Shown here: piece after piece, positions 41,683 to 50,928 of the stretch | Numbering within the stretch: position 1 is the first letter of the stretch | Layout: every line of letters starts with the position of its first letter | Assembly: GCA_030374765.1 (NCBI GenBank) | Contig: JARGXX010000092.1 | Coordinates: 1,178,001-1,242,000 of the forward strand | Direction of reading: 5' to 3' | Length of the DNA stretch: 64,000 nucleotides | From: Agarophyton chilense | Lineage: Eukaryota; Rhodophyta; Florideophyceae; Gracilariales; Gracilariaceae | Notes under the pieces: model-generated | What the model was told of the DNA's origin: nothing | Databases searched by the model: none | Seen by the model: the letters and a program-made list of their open reading frames with translations, nothing else | Position numbers and translations under genes: made by a program

Positions 41683-43332
41683 TCACGCATTGGAACGCGT
41701 TCTCATCGATCTCTTCGTGGATCTCACAACGACAGTCTTCAGCTTCTTTCTCGGGCCAGGTGCTCCACCCCCACCGTCGCTTTCATCATTGTCGCTGGCA
41801 TCAGAATTTCGTCGGGCGCGTCTCTTGAATTTGTTGTTCTTGTCCTGTTCACCATCATCGCTGCTATCCTTGGGGGGAGGGGACCACAAGATCAAGTTTT
41901 GCGAGGCAGCGGTGGCAATGACATCAGAAGACGGCGAATACTTATTAGAAGTACAAATAAGTTGCACATCCGAATCAATAAGCGAGTGGACAACGGTACC
42001 GGCCTTGGCAGAAAACATGTCAATCGGGTGCAAAACTTGGGCATCATCATCACTCCCTTCCTCGTCGAGATAAGCATCTCCCAAAAACCTACCGCACATG
42101 AAGAGATCATCCCTCCAATCCTTGGGGTCCCATACGGCGCGAAACGCGGTGAGATGACGATGGAAATCATGGGAATGAACGATCTCCAACGGCTGAGCGT
42201 CCTCATTTTGATTGGCAAAGCCCTGGATTGCATGGATGTTATCCCAAACTCTGAGCTTGTTATCCAAGGAAGTGGTGAGCAACTTGGACCCTGTGTTTGG
42301 AGAAAAGTATGCGGAAGAAACCACTCGATCGTGTTTGTACCATCCTAATGACTGGTTCTCGACAAATTTGCGTGCATCCCAAAGACATATGAGGGTGTCA
42401 TTGCTTGCGGTGACAAGCAGATCTGAGTTGACCGGATTCAAATGGATGCAGGTAACCTTTGACGCATGAAACTTTGACATGACATCAGCGGTATTACAAG
42501 ATTCACGTGGATCAAAACGACGGATTGTGCCGTCTGAAGCGCCGACATAGAGGCATTTTCGGGTGGTATCGTATGCCATGCCATATGCCATCTTAAAACT
42601 AACGCTACGGCGCCATCCATCCGGATTGAGGTCGACAATAGTGTCACAAGCACTGACAGGGTCTTCGAGTGCTTCGGTGCGACCTGTTTCCATCAAAGGT
42701 ATTCTCAGCGCAGACACCTTTCCATCACTGCTAGAGGTGTAACAAACGTCGGGATTGCTGTCAAAGGCAATGTTATTAATATTGCAGTGGTGAACATGGG
42801 ACGGTTGTGATTGAAACAGCGGGACGGTTTTGCGGTGAAACGAGGCAGACGCCAAGGAGTGGGTAGGGGCCAGGAGCCTGAGAACGCCGGCCTTGTCGCC
42901 TGACAACAGAAACGAGCCCGAAGGATGCCATTCGACAGCTGTGATGCGTTTGGGGTGCGCTCTCAACACAATGGAAGCAACTTGGCAGTCAAACTGCCTG
43001 TTTCTGAGGTAAGGCAGCGCAGCATTTAGTCGATCCAACGAAGAACTGGTCTCGCGCTCCCTGACAAAGCAGTGCAGATGAGCGAGACGCTCTCGGCTCC
43101 TCAGCAGTCGACTGAGCGCCAGCGAGTGGGCGTTAGGCTTAGTGCGGTACGGACATTGGAACGAGATGTGGCCCTTCTTCTTGCAGAGAAAGCACGGACG
43201 GTATGGGCAGTCTGTGTGCACGTGGTCGGTAGCGTGGGAGGCGTTCTTGTCGCGACAGTAGTAGCAGCCCACTGCTTGGTAGCGCTTTCGCAGTAGGAGC
43301 CCTGTGCGCTCGTCGCCGGCTGGCACGCGCAT
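41683..43332 (-). CDS. DDB2: DDB2-type WD40 protein with N-terminal zinc knuckle (UV-damage recognition)
   Basis: DDB2 binds UV photoproducts in chromatin and, with DDB1-CUL4, starts global-genome excision repair (family knowledge). First in-frame ATG at 43332 gives 549 residues. Seen: a Cys/His cluster CYYCRDKN...HTDC followed by a CX2CX4HX4C knuckle CFLCKKKGHISFQC (about residues 23-65), as in plant DDB2; then WD40 repeats including RITAVEWHPSGSFLLSGDKAG, LVTASNDTLICLWDARKF, VVSSAYFSPNTGSKLLTTSL with NKLRVWD, and AVWDPKDWRDDLFMCGRF; LHPIDMFSAKAGTVV is a DDB2-specific strand. The WDAR motif fits a DDB1-docking WDxR box. The tail is acidic then basic (KRRARRNSD, PRKKLK), likely nuclear localisation. 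It shares a head-to-head promoter with the RRM gene. Confidence 0.87.
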   Translation of the reverse strand: MRVPAGDERTGLLLRKRYQAVGCYYCRDKNASHATDHVHTDCPYRPCFLCKKKGHISFQCPYRTKPNAHSLALSRLLRSRERLAHLHCFVRERETSSSLDRLNAALPYLRNRQFDCQVASIVLRAHPKRITAVEWHPSGSFLLSGDKAGVLRLLAPTHSLASASFHRKTVPLFQSQPSHVHHCNINNIAFDSNPDVCYTSSSDGKVSALRIPLMETGRTEALEDPVSACDTIVDLNPDGWRRSVSFKMAYGMAYDTTRKCLYVGASDGTIRRFDPRESCNTADVMSKFHASKVTCIHLNPVNSDLLVTASNDTLICLWDARKFVENQSLGWYKHDRVVSSAYFSPNTGSKLLTTSLDNKLRVWDNIHAIQGFANQNEDAQPLEIVHSHDFHRHLTAFRAVWDPKDWRDDLFMCGRFLGDAYLDEEGSDDDAQVLHPIDMFSAKAGTVVHSLIDSDVQLICTSNKYSPSSDVIATAASQNLILWSPPPKDSSDDGEQDKNNKFKRRARRNSDASDNDESDGGGGAPGPRKKLKTVVVRSTKRSMRTRSNA

Positions 43333-43688
43333 TGTGGCGTCGGCGGCTGAGATGGTTTTCGCTTCGCAGTCGATTCTGCAAACAACTTCGCGCGCCGCCA
43401 CACCACCAAGCCTTCTTCAACAACACACCAAGAGGGATCAAATGACAACTCCCACGTGTCGTCGTTGTACGCGTCTGCAGTGCATCCCGACCTGCTTCTC
43501 TTGCGTTTCTCTCTTTCTCTATGCGTTTCACTCTTTCTCTACGCGTTTCACGTCTGCTTTAACTCTTTCCATCGTTCCCCGTCGCGTCCACTGCCCATTC
43601 CCATCCCCCCCCCCCCCCCCCCCCCCCCCCCCCTTCCAAGCGCATCGCCACACTCTTCAAACCACACCTCCGTTCCTTCTTCCCCGGC
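43333..43688. promoter_or_regulatory. bidirectional promoter region, DDB2 / RRM gene
   Basis: 356 bases separate the two divergent start codons. Contains the C29 run near the RRM side. No TATA box stands out. Confidence 0.55.
43605..43633 (+). repeat. poly-C run, 29 C
   Basis: Uninterrupted C homopolymer 55 bases before the ATG at 43689. Read on the minus strand it gives poly-Gly frames that are artefacts. Confidence 0.93.
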
Positions 43689-44411
43689 ATGGATGCCCCA
43701 GCGCCATGCAGAACGCTGTACGTGCGAAATCTTCCGGATAAGCTCAAAAAGATTCGCCTCCGCCGTCTCCTCCACGCAGCCTTCACCCCATACGGTCAAA
43801 TCGTCCACATCATCGCCGAGAAGTCGCTCCCCCTTCGCGGACAAGCCTTCATAACATTCCATAACCAAACCTCCGCCACAGCCGCCCTTCGCAAACTAAA
43901 CGAAACAGAATTCATGGGCAAGCAAATCTCCGTCAGCTACGCGCGCTCCCTCTCCGACAAAGCGGGCAGTCAGAAGCTGGGCGGCGATTCCAAGCAGTCG
44001 CGGAAGAGACGCGCCGCTAAGCGACGCGCCGATCAACAAGCCGCAAAGCGCGCACGCACCGAAGCCGAGCCCAGTGTCGCCGCCCCACTACCGCCTGTTC
44101 AGCCTCAAGCCGTGCCGCGTGAACCGCCCCCTATGCTTTCGCCTGCCGTGCCGAATCGCATCTTGTTCGTGCAGAATCTTCCGCGAGCCTTGGAGCGAGG
44201 CGGAAAACCTGCGCCATTGGTGGATGTGCTCTCGGATTTGTTTGCGCGCTTTGTGGGCTTTGTGGAGGTTCGCTCTGTGCCTGGCAATGATACTATTGCC
44301 TTTGTCGAGTTTGGTAATGAGGCGGAGGCCGCTGTTGCGCTTTCTGGTTTACGACAACATCCACTGGGCACCCCGCCACAACCCATGAAGCTTTCTTTCG
44401 CTAATAAATGA
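43689..44411 (+). CDS. SNRPA/SNRPB2-like: U1A/U2B''-type spliceosomal snRNP protein
   Basis: Two-RRM protein of the U1A/U2B''/SNF family that binds the stem-loop of U1 and/or U2 snRNA. 240 residues. RRM1 (about 8-87): RNP2 LYVRNL, RNP1 RGQAFITF, with LKKIRLRRLLHAAFTPYGQIV between; the typical YAR end SVSYARS is present. A basic linker (RKRRAAKRRADQQAAKRAR) and a Pro-rich stretch follow. RRM2 (about 155-240): RILFVQNLP, VEVRSVPGNDTIAFVEF, AAVALSGL. Length and layout match U1A (282) and U2B'' (225). Many lineages have a single protein doing both jobs; which one this is cannot be told from sequence alone. Confidence 0.88.
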   Translation: MDAPAPCRTLYVRNLPDKLKKIRLRRLLHAAFTPYGQIVHIIAEKSLPLRGQAFITFHNQTSATAALRKLNETEFMGKQISVSYARSLSDKAGSQKLGGDSKQSRKRRAAKRRADQQAAKRARTEAEPSVAAPLPPVQPQAVPREPPPMLSPAVPNRILFVQNLPRALERGGKPAPLVDVLSDLFARFVGFVEVRSVPGNDTIAFVEFGNEAEAAVALSGLRQHPLGTPPQPMKLSFANK

Positions 44412-44823
44412 AACTTTGTATACTGATAGCACGTTGACAGCACTCGTTTGTTTCCCACCAACCGTTTGACAGCCACTTTTGTTTCACCTCTCTGTACGAA
44501 CCGAGTTGCTTCTCATGTTGCGCGTCACCACGTGCAGTACGATGCACACGCAGATTGCACCTACCGTACCTTGGATTGTGGTGCATCAAAAAAAAAGGCC
44601 CAAGTCGAGGCATTGTTGTATACTGAAATCCATGGAGCACTCAAAGCTGCGCTCTATCCGCTGAACGTTTGATCACCTCTCAGCAATTACGCTCGTCACC
44701 GTCTGCGTCCGTGATGCACCGTCTCGCTGCGCGGCTTCTTCACCAATCCAAGACAAGTTTCCACTTCTCCGCAAAAAAACCTACCTCACCCACCGTATGA
44801 CTTAAATTTCAGATATACTCGAA

Positions 44824-45834
44824 ATGCTTGAAGAGCTTCAAACTAGCAGTCATGTTCCCCATGCAGATTTGAACGCTGCGACTCGTCTGTTTGGAAGAGC
44901 ATTCAGAGCGGGCATGCCCCTTCGACAGATCTTCGATCAAACTCAAGCACTGTTTGGTGATATAGCATGGAAAACACCACTCGCACAGAAAACTCTGCTG
45001 CACGAAACCGTTCTATACCAGAGCTCCCTGACACAACGCATCCCTGGGTTTTGTTTTGGGCATTCAAGATGCGCCCGATTTTTCAGACTGCTCATGGATG
45101 AAGTAGATCGCTGCAGTAAGGGGGAAGTCGATGAATCATTTGTTGAACTGGCTGCCCAGCATTGCTTGTTACAGAAATCTTCGCAACGTAATGTTCACAT
45201 AGTTCACTACATGCCGGATGGTCAAGAAGTAGTTCTTGCGGTGTCTGAGCGTTTCAGTGATTTAGGTGCCCGAGTATGGGAAGCCGGACTTCGTCTATGT
45301 TTTCAGCTGTTTGATGCACGTAGCGCATTACACCAGGATGTGAGAGGAGCATCGGTTCTTGAGCTTGGAGCCGGTACAGGGTTGTCTGGACAAGCGTACG
45401 TGAAAGCTGGTGCGAAGCATGTTCTACTAACAGACTACAAGCAAGAGCTGATTGGAAGGATCAAAGAGAACCTTGGAAATAATAATGTTCCGGATACGGT
45501 ACAGGCCACGTTACTGGATGCAAATGACTTGCCTCGGCTGCGAAGCGTAGTTGACGAATTTGACGTAGATGTTATTGTAGCTGCGGATGTCACCTATGAT
45601 GACGATCTTATTGAGATCATGGTTCGTGCATTTTCTGACTCGATCACTGGACCTCGTGTAGGCTATCTTCTTGCTACCGATCGAAATGCAAAAACTACCT
45701 GTTTGCTTCGACAAGAGCTTTTAAAGACAGGGTTGACGGCTGTAGAGGTACTTTTCAGCGTTGCAGATAGCTCTTGCAGACCCTTGACTAGTTCCAACTG
45801 CAACAGAGTTTCTACTCTAAAATTAAAACGTTGA
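44824..45834 (+). CDS. EEF2KMT: EEF2KMT/FAM86-like lysine methyltransferase
   Basis: Seven-beta-strand methyltransferase of the METTL21/FAM86 group; the FAM86/EEF2KMT members methylate a lysine of elongation factor 2. 336 residues from ATG 44824. N-terminal helical FAM86-like part (LLHETVLYQSSLTQRIPG, then HIVHYMPDGQEVVLAVSERFSD, similar to the HxYLLPSGxxVTLxE stretch), then TWDAA-like ARVWEAGLRL, motif I VLELGAGTGLSG (about 178-189), acidic strand LLTDYKQ, and the post-motif DVTYDDDL (about 255-262), which corresponds to the family's DVxY-type catalytic motif. Family is secure; the exact substrate is inferred from the N-terminal domain. Confidence 0.8.
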   Translation: MLEELQTSSHVPHADLNAATRLFGRAFRAGMPLRQIFDQTQALFGDIAWKTPLAQKTLLHETVLYQSSLTQRIPGFCFGHSRCARFFRLLMDEVDRCSKGEVDESFVELAAQHCLLQKSSQRNVHIVHYMPDGQEVVLAVSERFSDLGARVWEAGLRLCFQLFDARSALHQDVRGASVLELGAGTGLSGQAYVKAGAKHVLLTDYKQELIGRIKENLGNNNVPDTVQATLLDANDLPRLRSVVDEFDVDVIVAADVTYDDDLIEIMVRAFSDSITGPRVGYLLATDRNAKTTCLLRQELLKTGLTAVEVLFSVADSSCRPLTSSNCNRVSTLKLKR

Positions 45835-46284
45835 ACATCATCATGCCTGGAAAATTGGACGTTTGCACCATGGTTTGCAATGCAGAGATGTATCATATCA
45901 AGCTCGGATTACAATTGAGAAGACCATTTGCACATTTTTCAAGTGGCGAGTACTGGTTGAAAAAAGACCAGCACCTAGCCATGCACAGTTAGTCGAGGGA
46001 ATCAAGGATATTCCATGATGTCGTGTGAGCCAAGTGAAGACGTCTTTGCCTTTCAAGTTGGAACGGGTTTTTACGAGGGAATGACTTACGAATGAGCTCA
46101 CCAAGGATGAGCTTCTCGGCTAACAACAACTATTGATTTGAGTTTCAATAAATTGAAAGTGCTAGTCCCGCAACATGCAATCGAACGCACGTCGGCCTAG
46201 CTTGCGGATCGCGGTAGGAGAATGTCCACGTAAGGTAGAACTGCCAAGATAGCCCCGAGAACGATTAATTACCGCAGCGGCCGC
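45835..46284. other. intergenic between convergent genes
   Basis: 450 bases, no supported feature. Confidence 0.4.
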
Positions 46285-47233
46285 CTAGACACAATTAAGT
46301 GGGAAATCTGTACAATAGAAGGATCCAATATAGAGCGAATGGCAGCAGAATGCGTAGCAGTCGTTGTGTATAACTCTCTCTGATTCCATACCTGTTTCAG
46401 ACACCAAAACGGTTGTTAGAACATCCTAAAACCAAACGATGATGAAAGAAAACGATCAACTTACATGTTTCCTCATAGGGATCTGTAGCTTCTGAAAGAT
46501 CAACATATATTGCTGTTCTATCTACAGGTTCGACATCTGATTCTGACTCTGGTTCCGACTCTGGTTCTTCCTTTCTGACCACAGCGGTGGTGTTGCCGTA
46601 GATCTTCTGGTACATTGCCCCAGTTGTGATATAGTCTTGGTCAGGAATTGGAGCCCTGCTGATATCACTATACCCAAAAGAAATCAGGGATGCGCATATG
46701 CGCATGAAGTATTTATTGGCCCACATGTCAACCCATGCACAGAACACCCATTTGCCAGTCAGGATACTATAGAAAACGGCCCCTCTCTCATCTTGAAACG
46801 ATGCATCAAGCATTGCTGAAAATTCCTCCCACGCGGAAGAAGGCATTCCCAAGAAAAAAGTACTATCCATATAGTCCAGCGCGGCACGAAGATCGTCAGC
46901 GTTGGCGTCGTACACTGCCTTTGGCGCATCTGTGAAGTCCGTGTCATTAAATTTATGGTTAAATGTAAATTCGTTGTAGTTCTTCGAGTTAAAACCATCT
47001 TTCGAAACAGGAACTCTCGACACAATGCGAGCCGTTCGATTTCTCGAAATACCACGGGATCGCTCTGCAAAATGGGTCGCATTTCTAGAAGGGTTGTCTC
47101 GAAGCAATGATGAAAAGGTTTTCCGAAGAACATGTTCAATTTCACTTGCACCGAGGCGTTTAACGACCACAGACTCATTCAAGGAACAAAGCAGTATAAA
47201 AAGTAGAATCAGAAGATGTGTGATCGATCCCAT
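46285..47233 (-). CDS. secreted or lumenal protein of unknown family, two exons
   Basis: Exon 1 47233-46465, intron 46464-46392, exon 2 46391-46285; 291 residues. The intron has GTAAGT, a TTCTAAC branch-like site and ends ACAG; at 73 nt it matches the other small introns here. Exon 2 adds a Cys-rich tail (VIHNDCYAFCCHSLYIGSFYC). Without splicing, the frame would end at 46397 (278 residues); a third acceptor at 46426 gives an immediate stop. A signal peptide is clear: MGSITHLLILLFILLCSLNE. Then several N-glycosylation sequons (NRT, NDT, NTT), an aromatic middle (KWVFCAWVDMWANKYFMRIC) and an acidic repeat EPESEPESESDVEP. No domain recognised. Confidence 0.68.
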
Positions 47234-48125
47234 GATACTGAGCGGTAATGAAGAACAATATGCTGAAGAAGAAAGACCGGGCTGTAAACAAACGGGATTT
47301 CAAAGTAATTACGGGAAGGTGACGAAACACGAAGTCATCTTTTATGAGCATCGGTAGAAAGTTCCCTCGCGCAGACCTGGGGCGCCGTTGAATGACGTGG
47401 ATCCGGGGGTGGTGCATCAGATTCTTTTAAAATCACTTAAGAGGGCACTGTTTCGATCATTAACAATCTTCCTCCCCGCAATACCGAATGGGAGTTCGCA
47501 TCATTTCCATTTTGGGCATTACAGAACAGAACAGGTTGTGTCGATGAATTGTATCTGAACAAGCAAGAAACCGGGAGGGGTGACTTGCGTCGCCCTAATT
47601 TCGGAATAGCTGTGGTGTCCTCGAAAGATGGCTAGAATTCAGGGCATACTTTCCGTTGTGCCAGGTAACGTAGTTTCGAGGTTGGGCGACTCATTTCGAG
47701 TAGTGCGCACAAGAAATGTGTACGGACATGCTGTACGATACATTGGGGTTTTACTTTGCTTCACCAGTTTGAGCGAGCGTTGAATGAGCGGATGCTAACA
47801 AGGAAATACAACACGAGGTGCGTTCTCACAGAGGAAACGTTGAGAATTACTTTAGGGTTGAAGTTTGTTTACCTTTTGAATTGAGGGTTTGAACGCGGCG
47901 TGGATAAACTTTAGGTGTGCTTGTGGTGGTCGTTACTAGGATGGTTGAGGTGATGATGACGTGATAATGACGTGGGTGTGTACCAGGGCGGTATGGTGCA
48001 TTACAGAGCTAGTAAGGTATTGAGGAAGCGTAACGCGAAGCGAGTTTGAGCGGCAAACTAAGGCAATGTGGTGATGTGCAAAGCGCGGGTTCGGATAACG
48101 TTTTAGTGTATCTATTGCTGGACTT
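47234..48125. other. intergenic, tandem minus-strand genes
   Basis: About 890 bases holding the promoter of the secreted-protein gene and the 3' end of RPIA. No frame or repeat of note. Confidence 0.4.
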
Positions 48126-48953
48126 TTACGGCTGTTTGACATAGACACCCTCGGCGCCGGCAATTATGACGGCACTGGACATGCCAAGGAAGAGCCCATG
48201 TTCGACGACGCCAACTAGGCTCTCGATTTGGCTAGCTGCCAGGGCAGGGTCTTTGATAGGGGCGTCAAAATAAAGGTCAACAATGTAGTTGTCATTGTCA
48301 GTGACATAGGGTTTGTCAGCGTCCATTCTAAGCTTGGCGGTGCATCCGTGGATACTGTCAAGGTTGAGGAGACGGTTGAGATTGAACTGCCAGCAGAACG
48401 GGGTGAGCTCCACCGGCATGGCGCCGCTGATGCCCAGCCCGTGGACCAATTTGCTCTCATCGACGATAACAACAAACTTTTTGGCCTGGACCTCGACCAT
48501 TTTCTCGCGCAGCAAGGCGCCGCCGCGGCCCTTGACAAGGTTGAGCGCCGGATCAACCTCGTCGGCGCCATCGATGGCGACGTCCAGAACAGGGTGAGTA
48601 TCCAAAGAGACGAGCGGAATGCCAAGCGACTCGGCCTGCTGTTTGGTGCGGATGGAGGTGGGAATGGCGACGATGTCGGTGAGCTGGCCGGACTTGAGCT
48701 TTTCGCCAAGACGATCGACGGCAAACTTTGCGGTGGAACCGGTGCCAAGGCCAACAACCATACCAGACTTGACGTAGTCGTCGACGGCCTTGTAGCCGGT
48801 CTGCTTCTTGAGCTCGTCCACGGACGGCGCGACTGCCATGGCAACGTGAGCGGGCGTAGCGCGGCGCGCTCGAGACGGACCGCGCTCACAAACGCGCGCG
48901 CGCGAAGAATGCTTGACACAGCGCACGCCAAGAGGTGAAACGAACGCAAACAT
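48126..48953 (-). CDS. RPIA: ribose-5-phosphate isomerase A, probably plastid-targeted
   Basis: Interconverts ribose 5-phosphate and ribulose 5-phosphate in the Calvin cycle and pentose-phosphate pathway. 275 residues from ATG 48953. The first ~38 residues are Arg/Ser/Val-rich with almost no acidic residues (for example KHSSRARVCERGPSRARR), a likely transit peptide. The mature enzyme shows the RpiA set: GLGTGSTA phosphate loop, DGADEVDPALNLVKGRGGALLREK with catalytic Asp/Lys/Glu, VDESKLV, and the C-terminal VVEHGLFLGM. Mature length ~237 residues fits RpiA (219-240). Head-to-head with the JAMM gene, 411 bases between ATGs. Confidence 0.95.
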   Translation of the reverse strand: MFAFVSPLGVRCVKHSSRARVCERGPSRARRATPAHVAMAVAPSVDELKKQTGYKAVDDYVKSGMVVGLGTGSTAKFAVDRLGEKLKSGQLTDIVAIPTSIRTKQQAESLGIPLVSLDTHPVLDVAIDGADEVDPALNLVKGRGGALLREKMVEVQAKKFVVIVDESKLVHGLGISGAMPVELTPFCWQFNLNRLLNLDSIHGCTAKLRMDADKPYVTDNDNYIVDLYFDAPIKDPALAASQIESLVGVVEHGLFLGMSSAVIIAGAEGVYVKQP

Positions 48954-49364
48954 GCTGTATAGACGAAGCGCAAGCGACAATCACCACACCCACTGTCTCT
49001 CTGCTTTTCACGCGCAATGCTTCGCTTCGTGTTTGCTTTGCAATCGTGTCATCTGTCCTTCTAGTAGCTTTGCTGCGCGACGCTTCGTGAGAACACATCC
49101 GCAATCGAGCTGCGAGTGGTGAGTGGCGAGCAGAGAGCGTCGCATCTCTCGCGCACAGCGCGCACACGTGGCGCGCGTTTGCTACACACGCGCACGTGCA
49201 CATGCCTGCGCGATGCCCGTTGTGCAGCCAAAGTGGCGCGGCGCGTGCCTCACCGCTTTTCTCATTTTCTCCTTCCTCGCCGTCCACTTCCCCACTTCCC
49301 CACTTCCCCACCCCCTCCCCCATCTCCCCCACCGACCTGCCTGCTTGCTCGCCGACGCGCCGTC
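48954..49364. promoter_or_regulatory. bidirectional promoter region, RPIA / JAMM gene
   Basis: Divergent starts 411 bases apart. The half next to the JAMM gene has repeated CCCCACTT units followed by C-rich leader, like the poly-C leaders at 38859 and 43605. Confidence 0.55.
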
Positions 49365-50420
49365 ATGTCGCGCGAGCATGCAGAGCTCATCGATCTCACC
49401 GATGCCGCTGCGCAGCCGCTGCGCCGCTCCACCAGGAACCGAAAGCAGACCGAGCCGTTCACCATCCACGTCGACCAGCGCCCCGTCGCTAATCAGTCCG
49501 CCAAGGAGCAGCGCTTGGAGCAGCTTCCGTATCGCACCGCCGAGGAGCTTGGAGTGGACCCTCTCACCGTTCCTTACATCCGCGTGCATCCCGTCGCGCT
49601 GGCGCTCATCACCTTCCATGCCCACTTGACCAAGACCGAAATCATCGGCTACTTGGGAGGCTTTGTCACTCACGTCGGTCCACGATGTGAGATTCTTATT
49701 GCAGAAGCGTTTCCAGCGCGCCAGGTCAAGCCCAGCGACTTGGCCAAGACAGGCCGTTCTGCCTTCACCGAGGTCGAGGCCTTGCCGGAGAGCACCATCG
49801 AGATTGCCAGTCGCGCCGAGGCAAAGGGTATGCGCGTTGTGGGTTGGTATCACAGTCATCCCGACGAAACTTTCACTACCGAACCTTCTCGCGTTGACAT
49901 TGAGAACCAACAAAACTATCAGCAACACGTTTACAAGGATGATCCGTTTGTTGCCGCTATCATTGCTCCTTACAATGACCAACTTCCCGATCATCATCCC
50001 GATATTCAGTTTTTTCGCGTGTCTGCGCAGCAATCGCCGCTGCAGATGCCCTATGAAGTTTGTTACTCGCGACTTGCACAGCATTTGCATCCGTCCACAC
50101 CGCACGACACCACTTTCCCGCTGGATGCCTTCATGGGCGAGTGTTACGATCTAATATCAGAGTATTCTGCATTTGGTCGCCGCGCCCGATTAGACAAGGA
50201 ATGGAGAAACCAAGTCTTGGGCGTTTCCAAACTCAAACGTGCTCTACATGACATTGTGCAATCATCGCAACCCTCACAGCAAGAACTACTGTATCGCTCC
50301 GCTATTGATGCGCTTGTCGTGGCTGTTGAACAGGCTTGGAATGATAGTTCTGAGCAAGAACTGGAGCGACGTAGACAAAACACCGCCAAGAAACGCAAGA
50401 AGCGCAGCCGACGATGGTAA
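49365..50420 (+). CDS. MPND/MYSM1-like JAMM deubiquitinase
   Basis: Zinc-dependent isopeptidase of the MPN+ (JAMM) class; relatives remove ubiquitin from histone H2A or act on methylated DNA-bound factors. 351 residues from ATG 49365. Catalytic set visible: Glu92 in KTEIIGYLGG, His163 and His165 in VVGWYHSHP, Ser175 and Asp178 in PSRVD, then NYQ as in MYSM1. The spacing His165 to Asp178 is 12 residues where the usual JAMM motif has 10, a two-residue insertion in the loop. N-terminal part has an RRSTRNRKQ basic motif, C-terminus is strongly basic (KKRKKRSRRW), so nuclear. No SANT or SWIRM domain is seen, which favours the MPND-like over the MYSM1-like architecture. Confidence 0.82.
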   Translation: MSREHAELIDLTDAAAQPLRRSTRNRKQTEPFTIHVDQRPVANQSAKEQRLEQLPYRTAEELGVDPLTVPYIRVHPVALALITFHAHLTKTEIIGYLGGFVTHVGPRCEILIAEAFPARQVKPSDLAKTGRSAFTEVEALPESTIEIASRAEAKGMRVVGWYHSHPDETFTTEPSRVDIENQQNYQQHVYKDDPFVAAIIAPYNDQLPDHHPDIQFFRVSAQQSPLQMPYEVCYSRLAQHLHPSTPHDTTFPLDAFMGECYDLISEYSAFGRRARLDKEWRNQVLGVSKLKRALHDIVQSSQPSQQELLYRSAIDALVVAVEQAWNDSSEQELERRRQNTAKKRKKRSRRW

Positions 50421-50928
50421 CTGTACCGTCATCATCATACTTTGTTTTCTTTTTTTTTCCCGCTTAACATCAACTTTGTACACTACACCGGCGTCATTAA
50501 GCCCAATCCAATACTACGCTACAAGTGCTAAGGATCATGCTGGTGACCTGTATGTATAGCTCGTTTTGCAATCCTGTCACTCATGTGGATACACTCCTCT
50601 GCACGCAACGTCGTAGCCTTGACGAACCTCCCAAACGTTCCCTTTTGTCCTCAGTTGTCGTTACTCTCCGGACGCAGCTTTCGATTCGGAATTACAGCGC
50701 TAGCAACTTGATGCACTGGGGGATCAATTCCCGTAAGATACAGAGTTCGAAACACGCTAGAGAGCGAGGGCTACTCTACCTAGAGGAGAGACGACGACAT
50801 ACAGTATCTACGCTGGTCGGGGATCAATTTGATTTTTTCATATTAAGCACCACGGGGCGATCGCATGGTGCCGGACACGCCATTCCTTTCGTTTACGTGG
50901 TAGATGTACTGTACATGCATGCGTTGAC
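50421..50928. other. intergenic
   Basis: 508 bases. Poly-T tract at 50449-50458 is probably part of the 3' end of the JAMM gene. No gene supported. Confidence 0.4.

Noticed and set aside
43548..43868. Poly-Gly minus-strand frames
   Set aside because: Products of the C29 run, antisense to the RRM gene.
48215..48973. Overlapping frames on both strands of RPIA
   Set aside because: Shadows of a clearly identified enzyme.
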